17,566 bases of DNA from an uncultured Candidatus Saccharibacteria bacterium (GTDB lineage Bacteria > Patescibacteria > Saccharimonadia > Saccharimonadales > UBA4665): contig CAIYEO010000025.1 of assembly GCA_903925195.1 (NCBI GenBank), positions 1 to 17,566 on the forward strand, in the 5' to 3' direction. Each line of letters starts with the position of its first letter. The first letter of the stretch is position 1. Below the pieces are notes generated by a model. That model had not been told where the DNA came from. It saw only the letters and a program-made list of their open reading frames with translations, and searched no databases. Shown here one piece after another: positions 1 through 7,919 of the stretch. The translations under genes and the position numbers were made by a program.

Positions 1-30
1 ATATAAACATAAAATTAATCTTAATAAAAG

Positions 31-36
31 TATACT
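31..36 (+). promoter_or_regulatory. -10 box of malic enzyme gene (predicted leaderless)
   Basis: TATACT (5 of 6 matches to TATAAT) lies seven bases before the ATG at 44. Transcription normally begins about 6-9 bases after the hexamer, so the predicted +1 falls on or next to the start codon and the mRNA would be leaderless. No Shine-Dalgarno and no clear -35 is visible. The left window edge limits the view upstream. Confidence 0.5.
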
Positions 37-43
37 AAATATT

Positions 44-1177
44 ATGAATTATGCCCAAGAATCACATATACAACACAAAAAGCTAGGTGGAAAAATAGAA
101 ATAGCTCTCAAGGATGATTTAAGTACAAAAGATAAACTTAGTATTTACTATACTCCTGGAGTGGCCGCAGTTAGTTCTCATCTAGCGTCTCACCCAGAAG
201 AAACCAAAAACTATACTTGGACAAATAATAATGTAGCAGTCATTAGTGATGGATCTGCGGTTCTAGGACTTGGTAATATTGGGCCCGAGGGAGCACTACC
301 CGTAATGGAAGGTAAAGCCATGTTGTTTAAAAACTTTGCAGGTATTGATGCTATACCAATCGTTTTAAATGTCCATTCAACTGAGGAGATAATCTGTACT
401 GTTAAAGCAATAGCTCCAAGTTTTGGAGGAATAAACCTTGAAGATATAGCCGCACCTCAGTGTTTTGAAATCGAAGAAAGACTTATAAAAGAGCTTAATA
501 TTCCTGTCATGCATGATGATCAACATGGAACAGCAATTGTCGTACTTGCTGGACTTATTAATGCCTCAAAGATTACCAATAAACCAATTAAGGATATGAA
601 GATTGTCGTAGTTGGTTCAGGTGCTGCCGGCGTAGCAATAATAAAACTACTGAATGCCTATGCCGATCCAGATATCATCGCTATAGATTCTAAAGGAATT
701 ATTCAGCACGAAAGAGGCGACCTCAATCATACTAAAATAGAATTACTAAAAATGACAAACAGGGATCAAGTTAAGGGACCCCTCGATGATGCTATTGTTG
801 GAACTGATGTCTTCATAGGAGTATCACAACCCGGGATATTAACAGATTCCATGATAAGAACCATGAATAAGGATCCGATAATTTTTGCTATGGCCAACCC
901 GACTCCTGAGATTATGCCAGATTTAGCACATAAGGCCGGAGCTAAAATCGTTGCTACTGGCAGGAGTGACTTCCCTAATCAGATAAACAACGCCCTTGCC
1001 TTTCCAGGTATATTTAGAGGAGCGTTAGATAATAATATAAATAAGATAACCACTGATCATAAAATCAAAGCCGCTGAAGCTATTGCTAGTTTAGTTAAGA
1101 ATCCAACTCCTGAAGAAATTATCCCATCCATTAATAACGAACATCTAGTACCGACTATCGCTAAATTAATTATTTAG
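44..1177 (+). CDS. NAD(P)-dependent malic enzyme
   Basis: Oxidative decarboxylation of malate to pyruvate and CO2 with NAD(P)H formation in the cytosol. The 377-aa protein is a full-length short bacterial-type malic enzyme. The N-terminal domain has the YTPGVA motif with the likely catalytic Tyr36, and the EGKAMLFK block with the likely base Lys91. Metal ligands are expected at Glu133/Asp134 (LEDIAAP) and Asp159 (MHDDQHGTA). The Rossmann fingerprint GSGAAG is at 191-196, followed by an acidic residue at the end of the next strand (AIDSKG), which fits NAD better than NADP, though cofactor choice is inference. No phosphotransacetylase-like C-terminal extension is present. It has its own promoter with an apparently leaderless ATG. 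The TAG stop overlaps the stop of the convergent pilus ATPase gene by four bases. In a reduced genome this enzyme could link host-derived malate to pyruvate. Confidence 0.95.
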   Translation: MNYAQESHIQHKKLGGKIEIALKDDLSTKDKLSIYYTPGVAAVSSHLASHPEETKNYTWTNNNVAVISDGSAVLGLGNIGPEGALPVMEGKAMLFKNFAGIDAIPIVLNVHSTEEIICTVKAIAPSFGGINLEDIAAPQCFEIEERLIKELNIPVMHDDQHGTAIVVLAGLINASKITNKPIKDMKIVVVGSGAAGVAIIKLLNAYADPDIIAIDSKGIIQHERGDLNHTKIELLKMTNRDQVKGPLDDAIVGTDVFIGVSQPGILTDSMIRTMNKDPIIFAMANPTPEIMPDLAHKAGAKIVATGRSDFPNQINNALAFPGIFRGALDNNINKITTDHKIKAAEAIASLVKNPTPEEIIPSINNEHLVPTIAKLII

Positions 1178-2775
1178 TCAACGACTCTGTAGACTTCTTC
1201 TAGGCTAGTTATTCCAGCGCAGGCTTTTAAGATACCATCTTGTAATAAGGTAATCATTCCATCTTCAATAGCTTTTGCCTGTAATACTTCAGTGGTAATT
1301 TCTGAAGGATTCTTCTTGAGTATCTCTCTCACTCCACTAGTCATCTGTAGTTGTTCTATTATTGCTAGCTGACCTTTGTATCCGAAAGGATTCTCAGGAC
1401 TCTGACCAGCTTTATACAATACTAAATTTTCTAGGTCTGGTTTTTGAGCGCGAGCTGGCATAGTATCAAAAATAGCCTTAAGCTGTGCTTTCAATCCCTC
1501 ATCAGGTTTATAAGCAATTTTTGTAGTATCATCTAAACGCCTAATTAATCTTTGAGCCATAATGAGTCTAATGGCAGATGCGAAGAGCGGATTAATTCCT
1601 ACTAGATCTATAAGCCTAGTGAGAGCCGCGGAAGAAGATGATGCATGGAATGAGCTCATAACTAGATGGCCAGTTAGAGCAGCCTGAAGTGCGGTTTTAG
1701 CTGTGTCTTGATCCCTAATCTCACCAACCATAATTACGTCCGGGTCAAGCCTCAAGACAGCCCTTAATTTATTAGCGAAACCTGTAGCATCCAAATCACC
1801 TGAAACTGGAATCTGAACAACTCCTTCTAAATAATACTCAACAGGGTCTTCTAAGGTTAATATTTTTCTCTCATCGCTATTTAAGGTATTAATTAGTGAA
1901 TAAAGAGTAGTTGTTTTACCGGAACCTGTAGGACCAACAACCATAACTAAACCAGTTGGATGTCTAATAATACCGTCAACAACCTGCCTCTCAGTATCAG
2001 AGAGTCCTAATTTATCTAATTCGAGCATATCGATAGTTGTGTTAAAGAGTCTCATAACAATGTCCTGACCAAATGCTGCAGGTACAACTTCAACTCTTAA
2101 GTTAACGTTAACTGCCTCACCCGTTGCCATTGTGAAAGTTTTATTGATATGCCCGGACTGTGGCTCTTCTGCTTGAGTTGAAACATTGGCTGCAATTGCT
2201 ATAGCGCTAATTACCTGGCGATACTTTTCAAAAGATAAATGAGCAATCGAATGCAATACTCCATCTACTCTAAACCTAATTCTGAGTTCATTCTTTTGAT
2301 TTTCTAGATGTATGTCTGAGGCCTTAAGCTCATAAGCCTGTTGAACTAGATAGGCTAATATGTCGTCAGCTTTTACAGTATTAAGTGTTTCTGATATCTT
2401 ACCAACGAGCTGATTCTTATCAAGACCACTAATTTTAATTTCATCATATGTGATTTTCTTAGGCGGATTATACAATTTATAGTAATCGTTATAACCAGAA
2501 TCAGACATTAGAGCGAATGATATTCTCTGATCAGAAAATCGATCAGTCAGATTTTGCATAGTCTGCTTAGAAGTGGTTGTAGTAATTCCAAACAAAATAT
2601 TACTTTTATCGGCTCGTATTGGGATAATGCGTAATTTTGTCATCTCATCATTGCTAAGAATATCCGGATATAGTGTTTTTTCTAATAAAGATGAAGTATC
2701 AACATATTGAATTCCAATAAGTCTGGCTCTTTTTTCTGTAGATAACTCATCATCGAGTCTAAAGTCTTGGCTCAT
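1174..2775 (-). CDS. pilB: Type IV pilus assembly / type II secretion ATPase (PilB/GspE family)
   Basis: Cytoplasmic hexameric ATPase expected to power type IV pilus extension or a related secretion machine. The 533-aa protein has an N-terminal T2SSE/MshEN-like domain (about residues 15-100), then the ATPase domain. Visible motifs are KASDIHLE, the Walker A GPTGSGKTT (about 280-288), the Asp box TLEDPVEY, the Walker B-like block DPDVIMVGEIRD, and the His box HLVMSSFHA. The region that normally carries the CxxC...CxxC zinc site (about 420-465) instead reads DDTTKIAYKPDEG...SPENPFGYKGQLAIIEQL. The protein's only cysteine is near the C terminus (LKACAGI), so the zinc site is absent although the following GYKGQ..I.E block is kept. 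The ATG start is seven bases after a TATAAT box. It is a single-gene unit, divergent from the methyltransferase gene. PilB is the best guess over GspE or PilT. Confidence 0.88.
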   Translation of the reverse strand: MSQDFRLDDELSTEKRARLIGIQYVDTSSLLEKTLYPDILSNDEMTKLRIIPIRADKSNILFGITTTTSKQTMQNLTDRFSDQRISFALMSDSGYNDYYKLYNPPKKITYDEIKISGLDKNQLVGKISETLNTVKADDILAYLVQQAYELKASDIHLENQKNELRIRFRVDGVLHSIAHLSFEKYRQVISAIAIAANVSTQAEEPQSGHINKTFTMATGEAVNVNLRVEVVPAAFGQDIVMRLFNTTIDMLELDKLGLSDTERQVVDGIIRHPTGLVMVVGPTGSGKTTTLYSLINTLNSDERKILTLEDPVEYYLEGVVQIPVSGDLDATGFANKLRAVLRLDPDVIMVGEIRDQDTAKTALQAALTGHLVMSSFHASSSSAALTRLIDLVGINPLFASAIRLIMAQRLIRRLDDTTKIAYKPDEGLKAQLKAIFDTMPARAQKPDLENLVLYKAGQSPENPFGYKGQLAIIEQLQMTSGVREILKKNPSEITTEVLQAKAIEDGMITLLQDGILKACAGITSLEEVYRVVD

Positions 2776-2782
2776 ACAACAT

Positions 2783-2788
2783 ATTATA
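2783..2788 (-). promoter_or_regulatory. -10 box of pilB-like gene (predicted leaderless)
   Basis: On the minus strand a perfect TATAAT lies seven bases before the pilB ATG (first base 2775), predicting initiation at or beside the A of the start codon. There is no Shine-Dalgarno. A TG directly abuts the hexamer, so it is not in exact extended -10 register. The site shares a roughly 60-base divergent region with the methyltransferase promoter. Confidence 0.6.
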
Positions 2789-2820
2789 CATGAGCACTAT
2801 GCCAATTAGGTATCTTAATC

Positions 2821-2826
2821 TATAGT
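2821..2826 (+). promoter_or_regulatory. Candidate -10 box of SpoU methyltransferase gene
   Basis: TATAGT (5 of 6 matches) ends eight bases before the in-frame ATC at 2835 and five before the ATT at 2832, the positions where the coding sequence most plausibly starts. No -35 or TG extension is visible, so the call rests on the hexamer and its spacing, which match neighbouring leaderless genes. Confidence 0.35.
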
Positions 2827-2834
2827 AATTAATT

Positions 2835-3332
2835 ATCAGAAAAATTATATTAGTCTTAAGAGATATAAGAAGCACCCATAATGTTGGTGCAATTCTTAGA
2901 ACTGCTGAAGGCATGAAGATTAATGAGATAATTTTTAGTGGCTATACTCCCTATCCTAAACTAGATAATGATGATAGATTGCCTCATATAGTGGAAAAAC
3001 TATCTAAAAGAATAGATAAAACAGCACTTGGAGCCCAATCAAATTTAAATTTAAGCTATGTTGAAAATATAGACAATAAGATTCTAGAGCTAAAACAAAA
3101 TAGTTATCAGATAATTTCCCTTGAACAATCAGATCAATCGGTAGACATATCTGAATTTGATCCATCGGATAAGATTGTCCTTATTATCGGTAATGAGCTT
3201 GATGGAGTTAGTGCTGAGTTATTAGACATTTCAGATAAAATCATCGAGATTCCCATGCTTGGCAAAAAAGAATCATACAATGTAGCATCTGCTACTGCCA
3301 TAGCCTTATATCATTTAAGATTTGGCAAATAG
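2835..3332 (+). CDS. SpoU/TrmH-family RNA 2'-O-methyltransferase with a non-AUG start
   Basis: SAM-dependent 2'-O-ribose methyltransferase of tRNA or rRNA, with a SPOUT trefoil-knot fold. Motif 1 (IRSTHNVGAILRTAEG) is encoded from about 2865 to 2912, upstream of the first ATG at 2913, so that ATG cannot be the real start. Motif 2 is IVLIIGNELDGVS and motif 3 is IPMLGKKESYNVASATAIALYHL near the C terminus. The frame is open back to stops at 2823-2828 and contains no ATG, GTG or TTG before 2913. Only ATT (2832, 2844), ATC (2835) and ATA (2847) could serve. I place the start at ATC 2835, giving about 165 aa beginning MRKIILVLRDIRS, a TrmL-like length. ATT 2832 or 2844 is an alternative, as is a base error here. 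RNA target unknown. Confidence 0.8.
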   Translation: MRKIILVLRDIRSTHNVGAILRTAEGMKINEIIFSGYTPYPKLDNDDRLPHIVEKLSKRIDKTALGAQSNLNLSYVENIDNKILELKQNSYQIISLEQSDQSVDISEFDPSDKIVLIIGNELDGVSAELLDISDKIIEIPMLGKKESYNVASATAIALYHLRFGK

Positions 3333-3343
3333 CACTTTGCTTA

Positions 3344-3352
3344 TGTTATAAT
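3344..3352 (+). promoter_or_regulatory. Extended -10 promoter of CAP-domain gene (predicted leaderless)
   Basis: TGTTATAAT is a perfect extended -10 (TGn plus TATAAT), nine bases before the ATG at 3362. A partial -35 (TTGGCA, 3322-3327) lies inside the end of the methyltransferase gene at a long 19-base spacing. The predicted +1 falls within a few bases of the ATG and there is no Shine-Dalgarno. The same nine bases precede uvrB. Confidence 0.65.
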
Positions 3353-3361
3353 TTATATATT

Positions 3362-4321
3362 ATGGCTAAAGCCAGCAAAAATAAAAAACAACCAATCAAT
3401 CATCGACACAAGCGTCACGGTCTCCATCAGAAAAGAACTGATAAATTCTTAAAGACATACTGGCCTTATTTGCCTATGCTAACAATAGTCGCAATTGGAA
3501 TAGCTATCAATATTGGCTGGACTCACTTAAACCATAGTCAATCACAGAATGCTATATCTACGATTACTACCAACCAGCTCCTTAAAGACAATAATCAAGC
3601 TCGAGATTCATACAATGTAACTCCTTTGCATATTTCAACACCACTTAATGAGGCCGCTCAAGCCAGAGCAAACGACATGGTAGCAAATAATTATTGGTCT
3701 CATATTTCACCTTCAGGCAAAACTCCATGGTATTTCATTGATCAAACCGGATATAAATTACAAGCTGCAGCTGAAAACCTAGCATTCGGATTTAGTTCTA
3801 GCGACACAACTAATACAGCATGGCTAAATAGTCCTGAACATAGATCAAATCTAATGAATAAAGATTATAGTGATGTTGGTTTTGGTGTAGCAAAAAGCCC
3901 CAACTTTAACGGCAAAGGCTCTCAAATAATAGTAGTCGCTCTATATGCAAAACCATCATCTAATACTTCTATTATAGACAGCAGTAAATTACAGGATTTA
4001 AGCTACGATAATAAAAATAATACGAACGTTATTGATCTAACCTCAAACACTCAAAAAGTTAGCGCAAACATTCCTAGCTCACAAAATATTTCCAGAATTC
4101 AGCTCTTAACTAATGGTAATGCACCATGGAGCTTACTGTTGGGAGCTGTTATAGCAATCCTTCTAGCGACTCTTTTTATTATCAAACATGCTAGAGGTTG
4201 GCATAAATTTATCGTCAAAAGTGAAGACTTCATAATACATCACGCCATGCTTGATAGTGTTGCAATTTGCTTAATCATGATTGATCTAATTCTATCCCAC
4301 GGCACCGGAACAATACTTTAG
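3362..4321 (+). CDS. Membrane-anchored CAP (SCP/PR1-like) domain protein
   Basis: A surface protein of 319 aa. The basic N-terminal tail (about residues 1-32, rich in Lys/Arg/His) is followed by a transmembrane segment at about 34-53, so by the positive-inside rule the next part is extracytoplasmic. A CAP domain spans about 68-195, with the family blocks HISPSGKTPW, AENLAFGF and AWLNSPEHRSNLMN and the usual His and Glu residues. A Ser/Asn/Thr-rich linker follows to about 250. Two more hydrophobic segments lie near 255-274 and 291-311, joined by a basic loop (HARGWHKFIVK). Most bacterial CAP proteins have a signal peptide and no such C-terminal pair. Family biochemistry in bacteria is poorly defined, with lipid/sterol binding, adhesion and cell-wall roles proposed. 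It is transcribed from its own promoter, and the stop is two bases from the convergent dnaE stop. Confidence 0.88.
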   Translation: MAKASKNKKQPINHRHKRHGLHQKRTDKFLKTYWPYLPMLTIVAIGIAINIGWTHLNHSQSQNAISTITTNQLLKDNNQARDSYNVTPLHISTPLNEAAQARANDMVANNYWSHISPSGKTPWYFIDQTGYKLQAAAENLAFGFSSSDTTNTAWLNSPEHRSNLMNKDYSDVGFGVAKSPNFNGKGSQIIVVALYAKPSSNTSIIDSSKLQDLSYDNKNNTNVIDLTSNTQKVSANIPSSQNISRIQLLTNGNAPWSLLLGAVIAILLATLFIIKHARGWHKFIVKSEDFIIHHAMLDSVAICLIMIDLILSHGTGTIL

Positions 4322-4323
4322 CT

Positions 4324-7300
4324 CTATTTAATTACTACGTTAGCTTCTCCTGCCACTAACTTAAGTTCGTTTATAAAACTATCTTCTATAGATACTTTGT
4401 TAGGTAACTTAATAACTTGTCGCTTGTCGTCATCACCTATAACTAGTATAGCTTCGTAATCACCAGTGTTGTCATCAATTATAGTTTTGAGTTTCTTGAG
4501 TGTTGTCGCATCTGATGAATCCTTAAACTTTATATATACAGATTGTTTATCAGTTAGACTGTTTTCTTGTTTTTGCTTTGGATTTTCAAGCTCATACCTG
4601 CTAATCTCACTAACATTCTCTACAGCAAATTTTAGTTCGCTATTTCTCTCGTTCACAGTACCTGAAACTTTAAAGACTTTATCTTTTTGTAGAATAGCGA
4701 AATAATCTTTATAAGCTTTAGGAAATAGGACTAGCTCGATTGATTCAGTTAAATCCTCCAATATGACAAAGGCCATCTTAACACCACTCTTAGTCGTTAT
4801 TGATCTGATGTCCGTAATCATCCCTGCAATTTGAACTTTTTGATCAGCTTTAACTTCAGATAATTTAGATATTGGTTTAGTCGAATTACTTAAATATTCT
4901 CTGTAATCATCAAGTGGATGTTCGGTTAGATAAATACCCAGTAACTCTCTTTCCCAGGCTAACTTAGCAGCCGGATTGGGTTTTATATTTTGCTTATCAA
5001 TTATTAGAGTCGAGGTAGCTGAATTTACTAAATCACCGAATAAATCTATTTGACCGTTTTCTTTTTCTTTTCTGGAGCGAATAGCAAATGCAATTAAAGT
5101 ATCGAGGTTATATAGCAGTACTTCTCTTTCTTCAAATTTATCGAAAGCTCCAGATTTTATTAAACTTTCTAGAGTTTTACGATTAACTATTCTTGGAGTT
5201 ATTTTACTAAAGAAATCTTCAAGACTTTGGAATTGCCCTTCAGTTTCTCTGATACTTAGTATTTCATCCACTGCATTAGAGCCAACATTTTTTATAGCCA
5301 ACATACCGAATCTAATCTTAGTGCTATCGTCCTTAACGATTGCGAATTCAAGAAATGATTCATTAATATCTGGTGGCAATACTGTTATGCCCATTTTTTG
5401 ACATTCATTAATCTCGATACTTAATCTTTCGGAATCATCGTAGTCACTTGTTAATAGTGCTGCCATAAATGCGCTTGGATAGTTTGCTTTCAAATAGGCT
5501 GTTTGATAGGCGATAAGTCCATAACAAGCAGCATGACTTTTATTAAAACAATAGGCTGCAAAATCCTCTAATTGTTTCCAGAATTTCTCCATGAACTTTT
5601 TATCAATGCCGGATTTTAATTTAGCTCCGTCAATCATCTTGTCCTTCATCTGACCCATAAGTTTTGCATTCTTCTTACCGATAGCTTTTCTAAGAGTATC
5701 CGAATCTCCACCAGTAAAACCTGCTACTTCTTTAGAAATTTGCATAACTTGTTCCTGGTACACTAAAACACCATAAGTATCTTTTAAGGCATTCTCCATC
5801 TTTGGATGAGGGTATTCAATTTTCTTTTTTCCCAGCTTCCTGGAAATAAAATCATCAATAAATTGCATTGGGCCTGGACGATATAGCGCAACCATCGCAA
5901 CAATATCTTCAAATCTTGATGGTTCCAATTCTTTGAGATATCGTTTCATGCCAGCTGACTCAAATTGGAAGACACCAGTAGTATCGCCTTTGGCTAATAA
6001 TTCAAAAGTCTTCTCATCATCAAGAGGTATCTCATTAATATCTATGTCGTCGCCGTATACTTTTTTAATTAACCTAAGTGCGTTATTGATAATTGTAAGG
6101 TTAGATAAGCCTAAAAAGTCCATTTTTAAAAGGCCCAACTCTTCAATTGGATTCATTGAATACTGAGTTGCGACAACACCTTTTTGTGCCATTTCAAGAG
6201 GCGAATAATTGACTATATCCTCTGGTGCAATTACTACTCCGGCGGCATGAACTCCATGACTTCTGATTGTCCCTTCAAGCTGAATGGCTAGATCAAATAT
6301 TCTTTTTGCAGTTTTGTTATTGGCGTATTCATTTCTAAGATCAGGATCTTCTTTTATATGGGTCGAAAGAAGTGTATGAAAACCTTGTACTGGTGGCGGT
6401 ATCATCTTAGATAACCTATCGGCATCAGCATATGGCACTTCAAGCACTCTAGCAACGTCCCTAATGGCATTTCGGGCAGCCATCCTACCAAACGTCACTA
6501 TATTTGCAACACGGTCTTTACCGTACTTCTCGACACAATAACTAATAACCTCATCTCTCCTTGAATCCTGGATATCTATATCAATATCTGGCATAGAAAT
6601 TCTGTCTGGGTTTAAGAACCTTTCAAATAACAAATCGTATTTCATAGGATCAATTTCGGTAATCTTGAGTGAATAGGCAATAATCGATCCGGCTGCACTT
6701 CCTCTTCCTGGGCCAAAGACTATTCCTTCATTTTTTCCCCAATTAATAAAATCAGATATGATCAGAAAGTATCCGTTAAAGCCCATAGAGTCAACTACAG
6801 ATAGTTCATATTCTGCTCGTTCATTAATATTAACTGGTATTTTTTTCTTAATATCATCAATAGAGAGCTTTGATGCATCCTTGACTCCGCCATATCTTAA
6901 TGCGAGACCCTTATATACGCTCTCTACGAGATATGTCTTTTCATTTTTTCCATCTGGCACATTAAATTTTGGTATTAGTATTTTGCCTAGTTCAATATTC
7001 ACCTCACATCGCTTAGCTATTAGAGACGTGTTAGTAATAATCTCTGGGTGACTTTTACCCCAACGAGCTATAACTTCATTAGGATCTGTGACATTAAGCT
7101 CGAAATCCTTAAGTGACATTCTGTTTGTGTCACTTAGAAAGCTACCAGTCTGAACACAAAGCAATATTTCATGAGCTGTCTCATCAGACTTCTTTAAATA
7201 ATGAGCATCTGATGTTAGTACGCAATCTATATCTAGTTCTTTGGCTAGCTTAAAAGCTTTTTCCGTGACTAAAACCTGTTCATGCCAACTACTTGGATGC

Positions 7301-7854
7301 TCAGCATGTCCATGATCTTGAATCTCCATATAGTATCTATCCTTGAAGATAGACTTATACCAAGAGGCAACTCCTTTGGCTTTATCGTATTGGTTTTGTC
7401 TTAATAAATCACCAACTTCTCCTCCGATACAACCGCTAAGAATTATCAATCCTTCACTATATTTTTCAAGCAATTGATGATCAATTCGAGGTTTATAATA
7501 AAATCCATCCAGATTAGCTATCGTTGAGAGTCGCATTAAATTGCGATAGCCCTGATTGTTCATAGCAAGAATAATTAGATGATAATTTTGTTTATCTATA
7601 CCAGGCTCTTTATCGGTATGAGACCGAGCAGCAATATAGGTTTCCATGCCAATGATTGGATTAATATCTCGAGCTTTGGCTTCCTTATAAAATTCAATAG
7701 CTCCAGACAATGTTCCATGATCTGTGATTGCAACTGAATTCATTCCCTGTTCGGAGATATAATCCATTAGAGCAGGAATTTTTGTTAGTCCATCTAACAA
7801 ACTATATTGAGTATGATTATGTAAATGGACATAATCTTTGGCAGATAAATTCAC
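4324..7854 (-). CDS. dnaE: DNA polymerase III alpha subunit
   Basis: Replicative DNA polymerase, full length at 1176 aa. The PHP domain (about 1-270) keeps the likely metal ligands: HLHNH (His12, His14), Asp21, TDHG (His46), GMETY (Glu71), NYHL (His92), SGC (near 140) and SDAH (near 214). That resembles the intact proofreading PHP of Thermus-type enzymes more than the degenerate E. coli one. The palm has GPGRGSAAGS, the catalytic pair in PDIDIDIQDSRRDE (near 424/426) and a third Asp in LKMDFLG (near 578). Fingers blocks such as LYRPGPM and GVLVYQEQVMQI follow, then a tandem HhH region and an OB domain (VQIAGMITDIRSI). The initiator is GTG at 7854, chosen because it opens directly before the PHP domain and has AGAGGG ten bases upstream. 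A separate -10 lies at 7893-7898, giving a leader of about 30 bases. Confidence 0.97.
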   Translation of the reverse strand: MNLSAKDYVHLHNHTQYSLLDGLTKIPALMDYISEQGMNSVAITDHGTLSGAIEFYKEAKARDINPIIGMETYIAARSHTDKEPGIDKQNYHLIILAMNNQGYRNLMRLSTIANLDGFYYKPRIDHQLLEKYSEGLIILSGCIGGEVGDLLRQNQYDKAKGVASWYKSIFKDRYYMEIQDHGHAEHPSSWHEQVLVTEKAFKLAKELDIDCVLTSDAHYLKKSDETAHEILLCVQTGSFLSDTNRMSLKDFELNVTDPNEVIARWGKSHPEIITNTSLIAKRCEVNIELGKILIPKFNVPDGKNEKTYLVESVYKGLALRYGGVKDASKLSIDDIKKKIPVNINERAEYELSVVDSMGFNGYFLIISDFINWGKNEGIVFGPGRGSAAGSIIAYSLKITEIDPMKYDLLFERFLNPDRISMPDIDIDIQDSRRDEVISYCVEKYGKDRVANIVTFGRMAARNAIRDVARVLEVPYADADRLSKMIPPPVQGFHTLLSTHIKEDPDLRNEYANNKTAKRIFDLAIQLEGTIRSHGVHAAGVVIAPEDIVNYSPLEMAQKGVVATQYSMNPIEELGLLKMDFLGLSNLTIINNALRLIKKVYGDDIDINEIPLDDEKTFELLAKGDTTGVFQFESAGMKRYLKELEPSRFEDIVAMVALYRPGPMQFIDDFISRKLGKKKIEYPHPKMENALKDTYGVLVYQEQVMQISKEVAGFTGGDSDTLRKAIGKKNAKLMGQMKDKMIDGAKLKSGIDKKFMEKFWKQLEDFAAYCFNKSHAACYGLIAYQTAYLKANYPSAFMAALLTSDYDDSERLSIEINECQKMGITVLPPDINESFLEFAIVKDDSTKIRFGMLAIKNVGSNAVDEILSIRETEGQFQSLEDFFSKITPRIVNRKTLESLIKSGAFDKFEEREVLLYNLDTLIAFAIRSRKEKENGQIDLFGDLVNSATSTLIIDKQNIKPNPAAKLAWERELLGIYLTEHPLDDYREYLSNSTKPISKLSEVKADQKVQIAGMITDIRSITTKSGVKMAFVILEDLTESIELVLFPKAYKDYFAILQKDKVFKVSGTVNERNSELKFAVENVSEISRYELENPKQKQENSLTDKQSVYIKFKDSSDATTLKKLKTIIDDNTGDYEAILVIGDDDKRQVIKLPNKVSIEDSFINELKLVAGEANVVIK

Positions 7855-7864
7855 AGCAATAAAA

Positions 7865-7870
7865 CCCTCT
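7865..7870 (-). promoter_or_regulatory. Ribosome binding site of dnaE
   Basis: AGAGGG on the minus strand lies ten bases before the GTG start. It supports the GTG initiator and contrasts with the SD-less leaderless genes nearby. Confidence 0.5.
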
Positions 7871-7892
7871 TTTTAAAAACTTATTGCTATAT

Positions 7893-7898
7893 ATTATA
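7893..7898 (-). promoter_or_regulatory. -10 box of dnaE
   Basis: A perfect TATAAT on the minus strand lies 38 bases before the GTG, between the stop of the YtxH-like gene and dnaE. It predicts a leader of about 30 bases containing the AGAGGG site. No -35 or TG extension is evident. Confidence 0.45.
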
Positions 7899-7919
7899 GG
7901 CCAAAACTAGGTTTATTAG

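Noticed and set aside
2799..2828. ATG at 2799 as start of the SpoU methyltransferase
   Set aside because: It is in the correct frame, but two consecutive stop codons (TAG, TAA at 2823-2828) separate it from the conserved coding region.
2913..2915. ATG at 2913 as start of the SpoU methyltransferase
   Set aside because: It would delete the conserved SPOUT motif 1 (NVGAILRTAEG), which is encoded in frame directly upstream.
7855..7919. Possible terminator or small RNA between the YtxH-like gene and dnaE
   Set aside because: The only self-complementarity (AAAC-TAG-GTTT) is too short. The segment is better explained as the dnaE promoter and leader.
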